From the NCBI RefSeq assembly GCF_003387355.1, contig NZ_QUNH01000001.1, forward strand, positions 62,001 through 126,000: a stretch of DNA of 64,000 bases, written 5' to 3'. This stretch comes from Winogradskyella sediminis (GTDB lineage Bacteria; Bacteroidota; Bacteroidia; Flavobacteriales; Flavobacteriaceae). The notes beneath the pieces are model-generated. The model ran no database searches and was not told the DNA's origin. It saw only the letters and a program-made list of their open reading frames with translations. Both the position numbers and the translations under genes were made by a program. Shown here in pieces: positions 19,197 to 26,950 of this stretch. The stretch's first letter is position 1, and the number at the start of each line of letters is the position of its first letter.

Positions 19197-20048
19197 CTAT
19201 TGTATTCCGTTTAATATGTCTTTTATGTGATTTGTTTTTTCCATTTCATCATAGACGGCCTCAAAATCACAATCTTCCATCAATTGTTTAAAATGTTTTA
19301 AATTATCTATATACTCATCTAAAGTCTCAATAACGTTAGATTTGTTCTGCTTAAAAATTGGCGCCCACATAGCTGGCGAACTTTTAGCCAAACGTACGGT
19401 ACTTGCAAACCCACTACCTGCCATATCAAAAATATCGCGCTCATTTTGTTCTTTGTCAATTACCGTTTTTCCTAACATAAATGCACTGATATGCGATAAG
19501 TGCGAAACGTAAGCAATATGCTTATCATGAGCCTTAGGATTCATATACCGTATTCTCATTCCTAAATCCGCAAACAACTTTAATGCTTTTTCTTGAAGTT
19601 TAAAGGCAGTTTCTTCCACTTCACAAATTATATTTGTTTTGCTTTTAAATAAATTGCGAATGGCAGCTTTTGGACCAGAATGTTCTGTACCAGCTATAGG
19701 GTGTACCGCTAAAAAATTTCGTCTTTTAGGATGTGTTCTTACCACATCGCAAATATCTTCTTTGGTTGAACCTGCATCAAAAACAATGGTTTGATCTGAC
19801 ACAAAATCTAAAACTTTGGGTAAAACCGCTAAAGTGGCATCCACAGGAATGGCTACAATAACCAAATCAGCTTTTCCTAAATCTTCAAAATTAGCCGACT
19901 GATCTACAACCTTAAGTTGTATAGCTTCTTCAATGTGCTTCTCACTGTTATCTATACCAAAAACAGTACATGTTGGATATAATGTTTTAATATCTAATGC
20001 AAAGCTTCCGCCAATTAACCCAACTCCTATGATAAAAATATTATTCAC
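19197..20048 (-). CDS. tyrA: prephenate dehydrogenase
   Basis: It converts prephenate to 4-hydroxyphenylpyruvate for tyrosine. The N-terminus has the NAD(P)-binding signature IGVGLIGGSFALD. AVHPIAGTEHSGP carries the catalytic His region, and HIAYVSHLSHISAFML follows. The start is GTG at 20048, which gives the Rossmann strand directly. At 283 residues it lacks a fused mutase or ACT domain. It is the third gene of the Phe/Tyr operon, 21 bases from the fused DAHP synthase. Confidence 0.94.
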   Translation of the reverse strand: MNNIFIIGVGLIGGSFALDIKTLYPTCTVFGIDNSEKHIEEAIQLKVVDQSANFEDLGKADLVIVAIPVDATLAVLPKVLDFVSDQTIVFDAGSTKEDICDVVRTHPKRRNFLAVHPIAGTEHSGPKAAIRNLFKSKTNIICEVEETAFKLQEKALKLFADLGMRIRYMNPKAHDKHIAYVSHLSHISAFMLGKTVIDKEQNERDIFDMAGSGFASTVRLAKSSPAMWAPIFKQNKSNVIETLDEYIDNLKHFKQLMEDCDFEAVYDEMEKTNHIKDILNGIQ

Positions 20049-20094
20049 TTTTTATATTTTAATAATCACTCTAATTTGTGACAATAACTATTAA

Positions 20095-21237
20095 CTACAC
20101 TCTCGCTACGGCTTCTTCTATTATTTCTTCTGAAGCACATAATGAAAACCTAACATAACCCTCTCCATTACTACCGAAAACAGTACCTGGTGTAATAAAA
20201 ATAGAATGTTCTTTTAGTACTAAATCTGTAAATTCTTCGGACTTTAAATGCGCTGGCAATTTTGCCCAAACAAACAATCCGGAGACATGTTCATCGTATG
20301 TACAATTAAGTCCTTTGGCCAATTTCCAAACTAACTCCCGACGTTTTTGGTACACACTATTTAGACTCTTAAACCACATTTCTGAGCATTTTAAAGCTTC
20401 TATCGCTCCCTTTTGTATACCATAAAACATACCAGAATCCATATTGCTTTTAACTCTTAAAACGGCATCTACAAAATCGTAATTACCCATTAACATTCCT
20501 ACACGCCATCCTGCCATATTAAAAGTTTTACTCAATGAGTTTAACTCTAAACACACGTCTTTAGCGTCCTTGTATCTTAAAATACTTATAGGTTTATCAT
20601 TGAGAATAAAACTATAAGGGTTATCATTCACGATTAGAATATTGTGTCGTTTTCCAAACGCAATAACTTTATCATAAAACTTATTGGTTGCATTAGCTCC
20701 TGTAGGCATATGCGGATAATTAATCCACATAATTTTTACACGCTTTAGGTTTAAGCGCTCTAAAGCCACAAAATCTGGTTCCCAATTATTTTCTTCTTTA
20801 AGATCATAATAAACTGGTTTAGCCTCTAAAAGTTGCGTTACTGAGGCATATGTAGGATACCCAGGATTGGGAATTAATACTTTATCTCCTTTATTTAAAA
20901 AGGCCATAGAAATATGCATTATACCTTCTTTGCTTCCCAATAAAGGTAACACCTCTGTTTGTGGGCTTAAATTTACCTGATAGTGGTTTTTGTAGAAATT
21001 TGAAATGGCTGTTCTCAATTCAAGCAAACCTTGGTAACTTTGGTATTGATGCGCTTTTTCTTCTACTAGACTATCTTGAAGCAACATAGAAGCTTTAAAA
21101 GGTGGCTCTAAATCCGGACTACCAATTCCTAAATTAATAATTGGCTTACCTTGCGATTTTAAAAGTGCGACTTCCCTCAACTTTTTAGAAAAGTAGTATT
21201 CCTCTACATTTTGTAAACGTTTTGCAACTTCTATCAT
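20095..21237 (-). CDS. PLP-dependent aminotransferase, probably aromatic
   Basis: A fold-type I aminotransferase of 380 residues. INLGIGSPDLEPP and PNPGYPTYASVTQ mark the N-terminal half, INYPHMPTGANA the substrate side, and LNSLSKTFNMAGWRVGM holds the PLP-binding Lys. C-terminal VRFSLCASEE carries the carboxylate-binding Arg. Its place between pheA and tyrA, with a 4-base overlap (ATGA) to pheA, points to transamination of phenylpyruvate and 4-hydroxyphenylpyruvate. A related LL-diaminopimelate-type activity cannot be excluded by sequence alone. Confidence 0.9.
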   Translation of the reverse strand: MIEVAKRLQNVEEYYFSKKLREVALLKSQGKPIINLGIGSPDLEPPFKASMLLQDSLVEEKAHQYQSYQGLLELRTAISNFYKNHYQVNLSPQTEVLPLLGSKEGIMHISMAFLNKGDKVLIPNPGYPTYASVTQLLEAKPVYYDLKEENNWEPDFVALERLNLKRVKIMWINYPHMPTGANATNKFYDKVIAFGKRHNILIVNDNPYSFILNDKPISILRYKDAKDVCLELNSLSKTFNMAGWRVGMLMGNYDFVDAVLRVKSNMDSGMFYGIQKGAIEALKCSEMWFKSLNSVYQKRRELVWKLAKGLNCTYDEHVSGLFVWAKLPAHLKSEEFTDLVLKEHSIFITPGTVFGSNGEGYVRFSLCASEEIIEEAVARV

Positions 21238-22061
21238 AGTTTGGCATTTTTATATTCTCCCAATATTTTAAAATTTTCAGCCATTAAACCCATAATGGAT
21301 TTGGCTTTCTCATAATCTTTATAATCTATAAATGTAACATCTACAAAAAATGCATATTTCCAAGGTGTATCTATTTTTGGTAAAGATTGTATCTTAGTAA
21401 GATTCAGTTTGCAGTCGCTCAACACATTTAATATTGCTGCTAAACTGCCACGTTTATGATCTAACTCAAACTTTAATGATGCTTTATTGATTCCATTGTT
21501 ATCCGTATGGTTATTTTCGCGTCTAACAATTACAAAACGTGTTTCGTTATGTGTTATAGTTTGAATACTTTCTGCCAAAACATGAAGTCCGTATAATCGC
21601 GCTGCGTTTTTACTTGCAATCGCTGCAATGCCTTTAATATTTTGTTCGGAAATCTGCTTAGCCACATCTGCTGTATCTTTAGCTTCTACCAATTTAATAT
21701 GTGGGTATTCTCTAAAAAACACTTTACATTGTAATAAAGCCATAGGATGTGAATGCACTTCTAAAATCTCTTCAATTGTTTGGTTCTTCAAAGCCATTAA
21801 GCTATGCTGTATATCTAAATAACACTCACCTACAATACTCAAATTGTGATTATCAATTAGCGCATAATTAGGTATAATAGAACCTGCAATAGAATTTTCT
21901 AAAGCCATTACAATATCATCTGATTGGTTATTGAGTAATGTATCGATAACACTATCAAAACTCATGCATTCTACCACATTAGCTTCAACATTAAAATAAT
22001 GCTGTACAACTTCATGATGAAATGATCCCTTAATTCCTTGTATTGCTATTGGTTTGCCCAC
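21234..22061 (-). CDS. pheA: prephenate dehydratase
   Basis: It converts prephenate to phenylpyruvate. The start KPIAIQGIKGSFHHE is the family signature, and NETRFVIVRR holds the Thr-Arg-Phe catalytic motif. The C-terminal ACT domain (LKFELDHKRGSLAAIL, LTKIQSLPK) would bind Phe for feedback inhibition. There is no fused chorismate mutase; that activity sits on the DAHP synthase at the end of the operon. The start is GTG at 22061: an in-frame stop lies just upstream and the next Met is about residue 33. It is the first structural gene behind the aromatic attenuator. Confidence 0.95.
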   Translation of the reverse strand: MGKPIAIQGIKGSFHHEVVQHYFNVEANVVECMSFDSVIDTLLNNQSDDIVMALENSIAGSIIPNYALIDNHNLSIVGECYLDIQHSLMALKNQTIEEILEVHSHPMALLQCKVFFREYPHIKLVEAKDTADVAKQISEQNIKGIAAIASKNAARLYGLHVLAESIQTITHNETRFVIVRRENNHTDNNGINKASLKFELDHKRGSLAAILNVLSDCKLNLTKIQSLPKIDTPWKYAFFVDVTFIDYKDYEKAKSIMGLMAENFKILGEYKNAKL

Positions 22062-22128
22062 AATTTATAATTCTCTTTTATCGCTTTTAAAATCAGCTTA
22101 ACATTCTTCAACTTTTAAAAGTTGACAT

Positions 22129-22158
22129 AAAAAAAAGTCTCGATTAAATCGAGACTTT
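22129..22158 (-). terminator. attenuator terminator in the pheA leader
   Basis: On the minus strand a 10-bp perfect stem (AAAGTCTCGA / TCGAGACTTT, loop TTTAA) is followed directly by eight U. It stands 68 bases before the pheA start on the same strand, so it would stop transcription before the operon. The 5' arm is complementary to CGAGACT at 22188-22194, just after the leader peptide stop, giving the competing antiterminator. Confidence 0.88.
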
Positions 22159-22199
22159 AAAACTATATTTTTAAATAAAACATACTCAGTCTCGTTCCT

Positions 22200-22256
22200 T
22201 TAGCTAAAAAAGAAATAAAACCAGTTATAATATGCTCTAGATATGTTCATATTCAT
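22200..22256 (-). CDS. aromatic-rich leader peptide of the Phe/Tyr operon
   Basis: An 18-codon frame with ATG at 22256 and TAA at 22202-22200 encodes MNMNISRAYYNWFYFFFS. Eight of 18 residues are aromatic (four Phe, three Tyr, one Trp), seven of them in the last nine sense codons before the final Ser. The antiterminator segment (22188-22194) begins six bases after the stop, and the terminator (22129-22158) follows. This is the arrangement of ribosome-mediated attenuation: stalling at the aromatic codons when charged tRNA is scarce would free the antiterminator and let RNA polymerase read into pheA. Confidence 0.88.
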   Translation of the reverse strand: MNMNISRAYYNWFYFFFS

Positions 22257-22289
22257 TTTCCACACCAGTGGAAATCTTTAATTATGTCG

Positions 22290-22318
22290 CTAATGTAATT
22301 ATTATTTTTGCAAATCAA
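22290..22318 (-). promoter_or_regulatory. candidate promoter of the pheA leader
   Basis: On the minus strand a TTG at 22318-22316 is followed after 18 bases by TACATTAG at 22297-22290, close to the Bacteroidota TTG / TAnnTTTG pattern. It lies 33 bases ahead of the leader ATG and overlaps the divergent gldA promoter. Confidence 0.5.
22303..22310 (+). promoter_or_regulatory. -7 promoter element of gldA
   Basis: TATTTTTG is an exact TAnnTTTG match, 113 bases ahead of the gldA start. It lies within the divergent pheA promoter region. Confidence 0.55.
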
Positions 22319-22423
22319 AATTGTTGCCTTGTTTTTTTGGAGTTAATTCTATTATTTTAAAGAATTAATAATAATTGCAATACAATATTTGGAAATACCT
22401 ATTTTTGAATAAATTATAACCGT

Positions 22424-23317
22424 ATGTCAATCGAAGTTTCAAACATAACCAAATTATATAAAGATCAGAAGGCACTTAATAACGTTTCTTTTAAGGTAAA
22501 TGATGCTGAAATTGTTGGTTTTTTAGGCCCGAATGGAGCGGGAAAATCAACTATGATGAAAATCTTAACCACCTATATAAATGCGTCTGACGGTTCTGCT
22601 ATTGTAAATGGTTTTGATGTAAACTCTGATAAGAAAAATGTACAAAAGAGTGTTGGGTATCTGCCCGAACACAATCCGCTTTACACCGATTTATACGTTA
22701 AAGAATATTTAAATTTCAACGCCAACGTTTACGCCACCCCAAAATCGCGTATAGATAAAGTCATAGAATTAACCGGTTTAAAACCCGAAGCACATAAGAA
22801 AATTGGCCAGCTCTCTAAAGGCTACAGACAACGTGTTGGTTTAGCGAATGCTTTATTACACAATCCTGATGTTTTAATTTTAGATGAACCTACCACAGGT
22901 TTAGATCCTAACCAACTGGTAGATATTAGAAACTTAATTAGAAATATAGGAAAGGAGAAAACTGTGTTTTTATCAACTCATATTATGCAAGAAGTTGAAG
23001 CGATGTGCGACCGTGTCATCATCATTAATAAAGGAGAAGTGGTTGCTGACAAATACCTAAAAGATCTACGAGAAGGCCAAGAACAAATTGTAATTGTTGA
23101 ATTTGACTATAGAGTTGAAGATGCCTTCTTACTAAGGCTACCTAAGGTAAAAAGTGTAAAAAATATACACAATTTTGTATATGAAATCACTTTTTCGACC
23201 AAAGAAGATATGCGCTCTCACGTGTTTGATTTTGCACATGATAATGAATTAAAAATTCTACAACTTAATCAGAAGAATGCAAGTTTAGAAAGTTTATTTC
23301 AAGAACTCACTAATTAG
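22424..23317 (+). CDS. gldA: gliding-motility ABC transporter ATP-binding protein GldA
   Basis: The 297-residue ATPase has Walker A GPNGAGKST, signature QLSKGYRQRVGLANAL, Walker B VLILDEPTTGLDPN and a following STHIMQEVE switch His. The sequence pattern (KILTTYINASDGSA, GYLPEHNPLYTDLYVKEYL) is that of GldA, which works with the membrane proteins GldF and GldG. gldF and gldG are not in this window, which is usual, since the genes are often separate. It has its own promoter and no co-oriented gene downstream. GldAFG homologs also occur in non-gliding relatives. Confidence 0.88.
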   Translation: MSIEVSNITKLYKDQKALNNVSFKVNDAEIVGFLGPNGAGKSTMMKILTTYINASDGSAIVNGFDVNSDKKNVQKSVGYLPEHNPLYTDLYVKEYLNFNANVYATPKSRIDKVIELTGLKPEAHKKIGQLSKGYRQRVGLANALLHNPDVLILDEPTTGLDPNQLVDIRNLIRNIGKEKTVFLSTHIMQEVEAMCDRVIIINKGEVVADKYLKDLREGQEQIVIVEFDYRVEDAFLLRLPKVKSVKNIHNFVYEITFSTKEDMRSHVFDFAHDNELKILQLNQKNASLESLFQELTN

Positions 23318-23421
23318 AATAGAAACTGTACACAGAAGTCTTTTGAGCTGTTATCCTTATCTACACTAAAACGTCTGGAAGCGCTTTAGCTTATAACTAG
23401 CTTTAAAAGAAAGCATTATTG

Positions 23422-24171
23422 CTATTGAAACAACAATTGCCCTGTATAAATACGTTCAACATCTACCATTGTTGGCTCATTAACAGAAATTAAATCACCT
23501 GTACCACTCAGGCTTCCAGTTAAGGTTTCCTGTGGATTTACAATTATATCATTACTACCACGATGATAAACTTGAACATTTTGAGCTATTAAATTTTCAC
23601 CTTCAAAACGACCGTCACCAGAATAAAATCCAACAAACAAATCCTCTACAGCTCCATCAATGTAATAAAACGAAAGGTTATTAGATCTAATATTAAGCGT
23701 CTCTGAATTTATTTGAAGTCTAAAATCTCCCACTGTAAATTCATTTTCTGCATTATAATCTTCAGACAGTAAACTGAGTATATCATAATTTAAAACACCA
23801 TCTGAGGAAATGTTGTATTGTGTAGACGATCTAATTTCTGTCAGTGTTGGCGTTTCAACATATATTTTAGTAATACCATACTCTCTAACAAAGTTGCATG
23901 AATTACTATCAGTTAACACCAATTGGTCGCCTAAAACTTCTACCTTAACATCGTTCATTAAATTTTGACCAGTTTCAACAGTAACTTTATAGTTTGGAGC
24001 CTCTTTTATAATCACTTCGATATCTCTATGAACAATAATACGTTTAAAACTTGGTACAGTGATAGCTTGCTGAATTAAGTTTCCTGAGGTTTGAAAACAA
24101 TCGTTAGCATCTTCACTATTACAAGCAAAAAGCATAAAAAACGTAAAAACGCAAATATGTATTCTTTTCAT
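23422..24171 (-). CDS. DUF2807-type lipoprotein
   Basis: The N-terminus is a lipoprotein signal (MKRIHICVFTFFMLFACNSE) with the lipobox Cys at residue 17. The rest is a repeated beta-helix-like domain typical of DUF2807: SFKRIIVHRDIEVIIKEA, LTEIRSSTQYNISSDGVL, GRFEGENLIAQNVQVYHRGS. Members sit at the outer membrane or periplasm, and their role is unknown. It is 48 bases downstream of the PagL-like gene on the same strand, which may be an operon. Confidence 0.8.
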   Translation of the reverse strand: MKRIHICVFTFFMLFACNSEDANDCFQTSGNLIQQAITVPSFKRIIVHRDIEVIIKEAPNYKVTVETGQNLMNDVKVEVLGDQLVLTDSNSCNFVREYGITKIYVETPTLTEIRSSTQYNISSDGVLNYDILSLLSEDYNAENEFTVGDFRLQINSETLNIRSNNLSFYYIDGAVEDLFVGFYSGDGRFEGENLIAQNVQVYHRGSNDIIVNPQETLTGSLSGTGDLISVNEPTMVDVERIYTGQLLFQ

Positions 24172-24219
24172 ATTACTTTAATCTTATGGGATATCGATAC
24201 TCTTAAAGTTTATGGGCTT

Positions 24220-25311
24220 TTATAACCTTACACCCACTCCAAATTCTACGGCTTCTGCCTTTGCAGCATGTGATTTTAAGGTAACAGCAGCAAATAACTT
24301 TTTCCCGAAATACCGTTTTAAACCAATTCTTATATAAGTTCTACCTTCAAAATCGTATGGATAATATATATAATAACCCAATTGTGTTTCTATCGATATT
24401 TTATTTATAAATAATTCGTGTCCTAAAAATAGTCCCACACGTTTATAATCCTCATCTCCACTAACTTGTTCTTCAGGAAATGCAACCGATTCGTAATAAA
24501 TTAATTCCTTTAAAAAGTTTGAAAAAAACATGTCTGCTCCAAATTGGATAGCACTAAGATGGCTTAAGCGTTTATCAGCATATGCAGATACGACATAAAA
24601 TGGAAACTGCCCACTTCCGATAATATCACTTTCATTAATTCCGGTTCTAAACGCAAGGTTATATTTCACCTTTTCTGTAAACTTCCCGTTTTCAACTACA
24701 TTTTTATATTCAGGATCTTCCATATCTAAATGATAAGTTACTCCCAAATTAAAAGCTATAATATTAACACTAGTATTAGGTGCTTTAACATTGGCATTAG
24801 AACTATGAATTAAAGACAAACCTGTTTGCAGCCCAAAACGATTAAAGAGTCTGTCCTTCTTATAATTCACCATTAAATAAGTGGAGCTTAAAATATCAGA
24901 TCCAAATGCTATATTCTTTGGGTTTTCAATTTTATCATATGGATGGGTTGAGTACACCAAGCCTTGTCCAAGTCGTAACATTAAATTTCGCTTAAAAAAA
25001 TAGAAATTGTAATGTGCGTAAAGCCCTATATTAGTCCCTAAAATTTCGTTTTTTAAATCTTGATAAATAAAAGACGCTCCATAATCTGGATAGTTAAACC
25101 GCTGTTGCCAAGCTTGGTTACCAAACGTTTTTTGGTTCCAACTAAATATAAAACCTTCAGGATGCCCCTTTATTAAATGAAGAATACTATTATTATGAAG
25201 GGCTATATTGCCTCCAAAATAATTGAGATCAAAATACGTACTATGCTTTTTTTCTTGTCCATAGAGTACTACAGAGAAGAATATAATAATGGTACATAAT
25301 AGATTTCTCAT
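24220..25311 (-). CDS. PagL-like lipid A deacylase / acyloxyacyl hydrolase family
   Basis: ATG at 25311 gives a signal peptide ending VVLYGQ; the TTG two codons earlier is less likely. The mature part looks like an outer-membrane barrel. LSLIHSSNANVKAPNTSVN near residue 170 matches the H-x-S-N-A catalytic motif of PagL lipid A 3-O-deacylases, with the His-Ser pair and following Asn. Homologs in Bacteroidota carry an extended C-terminal barrel, as here (365 residues against about 185 for PagL itself). The inferred role is lipid A remodelling. Confidence 0.72.
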   Translation of the reverse strand: MRNLLCTIIIFFSVVLYGQEKKHSTYFDLNYFGGNIALHNNSILHLIKGHPEGFIFSWNQKTFGNQAWQQRFNYPDYGASFIYQDLKNEILGTNIGLYAHYNFYFFKRNLMLRLGQGLVYSTHPYDKIENPKNIAFGSDILSSTYLMVNYKKDRLFNRFGLQTGLSLIHSSNANVKAPNTSVNIIAFNLGVTYHLDMEDPEYKNVVENGKFTEKVKYNLAFRTGINESDIIGSGQFPFYVVSAYADKRLSHLSAIQFGADMFFSNFLKELIYYESVAFPEEQVSGDEDYKRVGLFLGHELFINKISIETQLGYYIYYPYDFEGRTYIRIGLKRYFGKKLFAAVTLKSHAAKAEAVEFGVGVRL

Positions 25312-25376
25312 TGGCAATTATTGAGGTGCTAAAATAGTCAATAATTACAATTAGAAGCCTATATCAGCGCTAAGCT

Positions 25377-25472
25377 TTATATAAATAAAGTAGCGAATAA
25401 TGATATCGCTGTTAGAGCCAATAGTTGCAATACAAATCTAAAATCTGATTTATATTTGTTTAATATTTTCAT
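25377..25472 (-). CDS. possible 31-residue membrane peptide
   Basis: A short ATG frame at 25472 encodes a basic start (MKILNKYKSDFRFV), then one hydrophobic segment (LQLLALTAISLFATLFI) and a stop. The layout is that of a small single-span membrane protein. It lies in the 250-base gap between the PagL-like gene and the ferredoxin pseudogene, with no second line of evidence. It could be chance in AT-rich DNA. Confidence 0.3.
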   Translation of the reverse strand: MKILNKYKSDFRFVLQLLALTAISLFATLFI

Positions 25473-25567
25473 GATAAAGGGCTTAATTCTACGGTGCAAA
25501 TATCTCACTAAATACAGACTCTTTTGTTAATTAAAACCTAAGAAATTGTTACGTATTTAATTTGATC

Positions 25568-25898
25568 TTAAGATTCTAGATCCAACACTATTTTTAAGTT
25601 ATTTAAAACCTATGACACCGTAATCTGACAACTCAACCGGCTATTCTCTATAACATTAAAAGCTTCAGATAACATAGCTTCCTCCTCACCTTCCATAGCC
25701 GCTAAGTTATGCGTTGAATTGATATAACATTGGCATGAAGCCCACATGGCCATACCACCACAGTTACCAATTGTACCCTCTCGCACCTAAATCATAGGAG
25801 CGTATAACTCCCATGACATTCATGACCAAATCAGTAGGTTCCAAAAAGGTAGATAAATTACCATTTCTGTCCGTAATAAATAAGGTAATACCTTGCAT
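25568..25898 (-). pseudogene. broken 2Fe-2S ferredoxin gene
   Basis: The ATG at 25898 overlaps the reductase stop (TAATG). Frame 1 encodes MQGITLFITDRNGNLSTFL and continues to VIRSYDLGAR. The frame is then lost at GCGAGAGGG near 25778 (probably two bases gone from a GA repeat). The next frame continues with GTIGNCGGMAMWASCQCY, then EAMLSEAFNVIENSRLSCQI. A TAG follows, after which NNLKIVLDLES finishes the family pattern to a stop at 25568. There are three independent lesions: the frameshift, the second cluster Cys changed to Trp (expected MAMCASC), and the in-frame TAG. An intact copy would be about 107 residues of the adrenodoxin type. Confidence 0.85.
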
Positions 25899-26947
25899 TA
25901 CACAATTGCCTTAACAACTGCCTTTGGTGATTCTTTCCGTGAACCATCGAATCCATTTACTCCACTAACTGTAGTGTATTTTAAAACAAATTTCTTTCCT
26001 GGGTTAAGTCTTTTATAAGCGGATTGACACATTAAGGTTGCTTCGTGAAAACCACAAAGAATTAACTTTAATTTTCCTTCGTAAGTATTGACATCACCTA
26101 TGGCATAAATTCCCGGAATATTAGTCTGGTAATCTAATGTATTTACCTTAATGGCATTTTTTTCTATCTCAAGTCCCCAATCTCCAATAGGTCCCAATTT
26201 TGGAGATAAGCCAAAAAGCGGTATAAATGCATCTGCTTCTAAAACCTTAGTGTCACCATTTTTAGTAACAGCGACTCCTTCAATTTTATCCTCTCCATAT
26301 AAACCTGTAATTTCGGCTGGAGTAATAATGTTTATTTTATTAAGCAATTTTAATTCTTGGACGCGTTCTACAGAATCTAAAGCCCCTCTAAATTCATTTC
26401 GTCTATGTACTAAGGTTACTTCTGAAGCCACATCTGCTAAGAAAATACTCCAGTCTAATGCAGAGTCGCCTCCTCCTGCTATCACTACTTTTTTATCGCG
26501 ATAAACTTCTGGATCCTTAATAAAATATGCTAAGCCTTTGTCTTGGTACTTATCTATATTTTCTAATTGTGGTTTTCTAGGCTCAAAACTACCTAAACCA
26601 CCAGCAATAGCTATAATTGGAGCGTGATGCTTGGTGCCTTTATTTGTTGTAACAATAAAACTACCATCTTCTAAAGTTTCTATAGTTTCTGCACGTTCAC
26701 CGAGGGTAAAACCAGGCTGAAACTGCTTGCCTTGTTCTAGCAAATTTGAAGTTAAGTCTCCTGCTAAAATTTCTGGAAACCCTGGAATATCATAAATCGG
26801 TTTTTTGGGATACAATTCGGAACATTGACCACCAGGTTGGGGCAATGCATCAATTAAATGGCACTTTAATTTTAACAATCCAGCTTCAAATACTGTAAAT
26901 AAACCTGTTGGTCCTGCTCCTATAATAAGTATATCTGTTGTAATCAT
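25898..26947 (-). CDS. ferredoxin-NADP+ reductase, thioredoxin-reductase-like type
   Basis: A 349-residue FAD protein with IIGAGPTGLFTVFEAG (FAD), GQCSELYPKKPIYDIPGFPE, VVIAGGGDSALDWS (NADPH) and GIYAIGDVNTYEG near the end. It lacks the CxxC redox pair of thioredoxin reductase, which is diagnostic of the type 2 FNR family known from Bacillus YumC and green sulfur bacteria. In this operon it would supply electrons through ferredoxin to the sulfite reductase. The ferredoxin gene that should follow it is a pseudogene. Confidence 0.88.
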   Translation of the reverse strand: MITTDILIIGAGPTGLFTVFEAGLLKLKCHLIDALPQPGGQCSELYPKKPIYDIPGFPEILAGDLTSNLLEQGKQFQPGFTLGERAETIETLEDGSFIVTTNKGTKHHAPIIAIAGGLGSFEPRKPQLENIDKYQDKGLAYFIKDPEVYRDKKVVIAGGGDSALDWSIFLADVASEVTLVHRRNEFRGALDSVERVQELKLLNKINIITPAEITGLYGEDKIEGVAVTKNGDTKVLEADAFIPLFGLSPKLGPIGDWGLEIEKNAIKVNTLDYQTNIPGIYAIGDVNTYEGKLKLILCGFHEATLMCQSAYKRLNPGKKFVLKYTTVSGVNGFDGSRKESPKAVVKAIV

Positions 26948-26950
26948 ATT

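Noticed and set aside
22129-22158. Reading this hairpin as an ordinary terminator of an upstream gene
   Set aside because: No gene on the minus strand ends before it; the nearest gene to the right is divergent (gldA), so it can only act in the pheA leader.
25568-25898. Sequencing error as the explanation of the broken ferredoxin
   Set aside because: It would need three separate errors, including a specific Cys-to-Trp change; true decay is simpler, though not proven.
26151-26504. Open frame of 117 codons opposite the ferredoxin reductase
   Set aside because: Shadow of a strongly conserved gene; no independent evidence.
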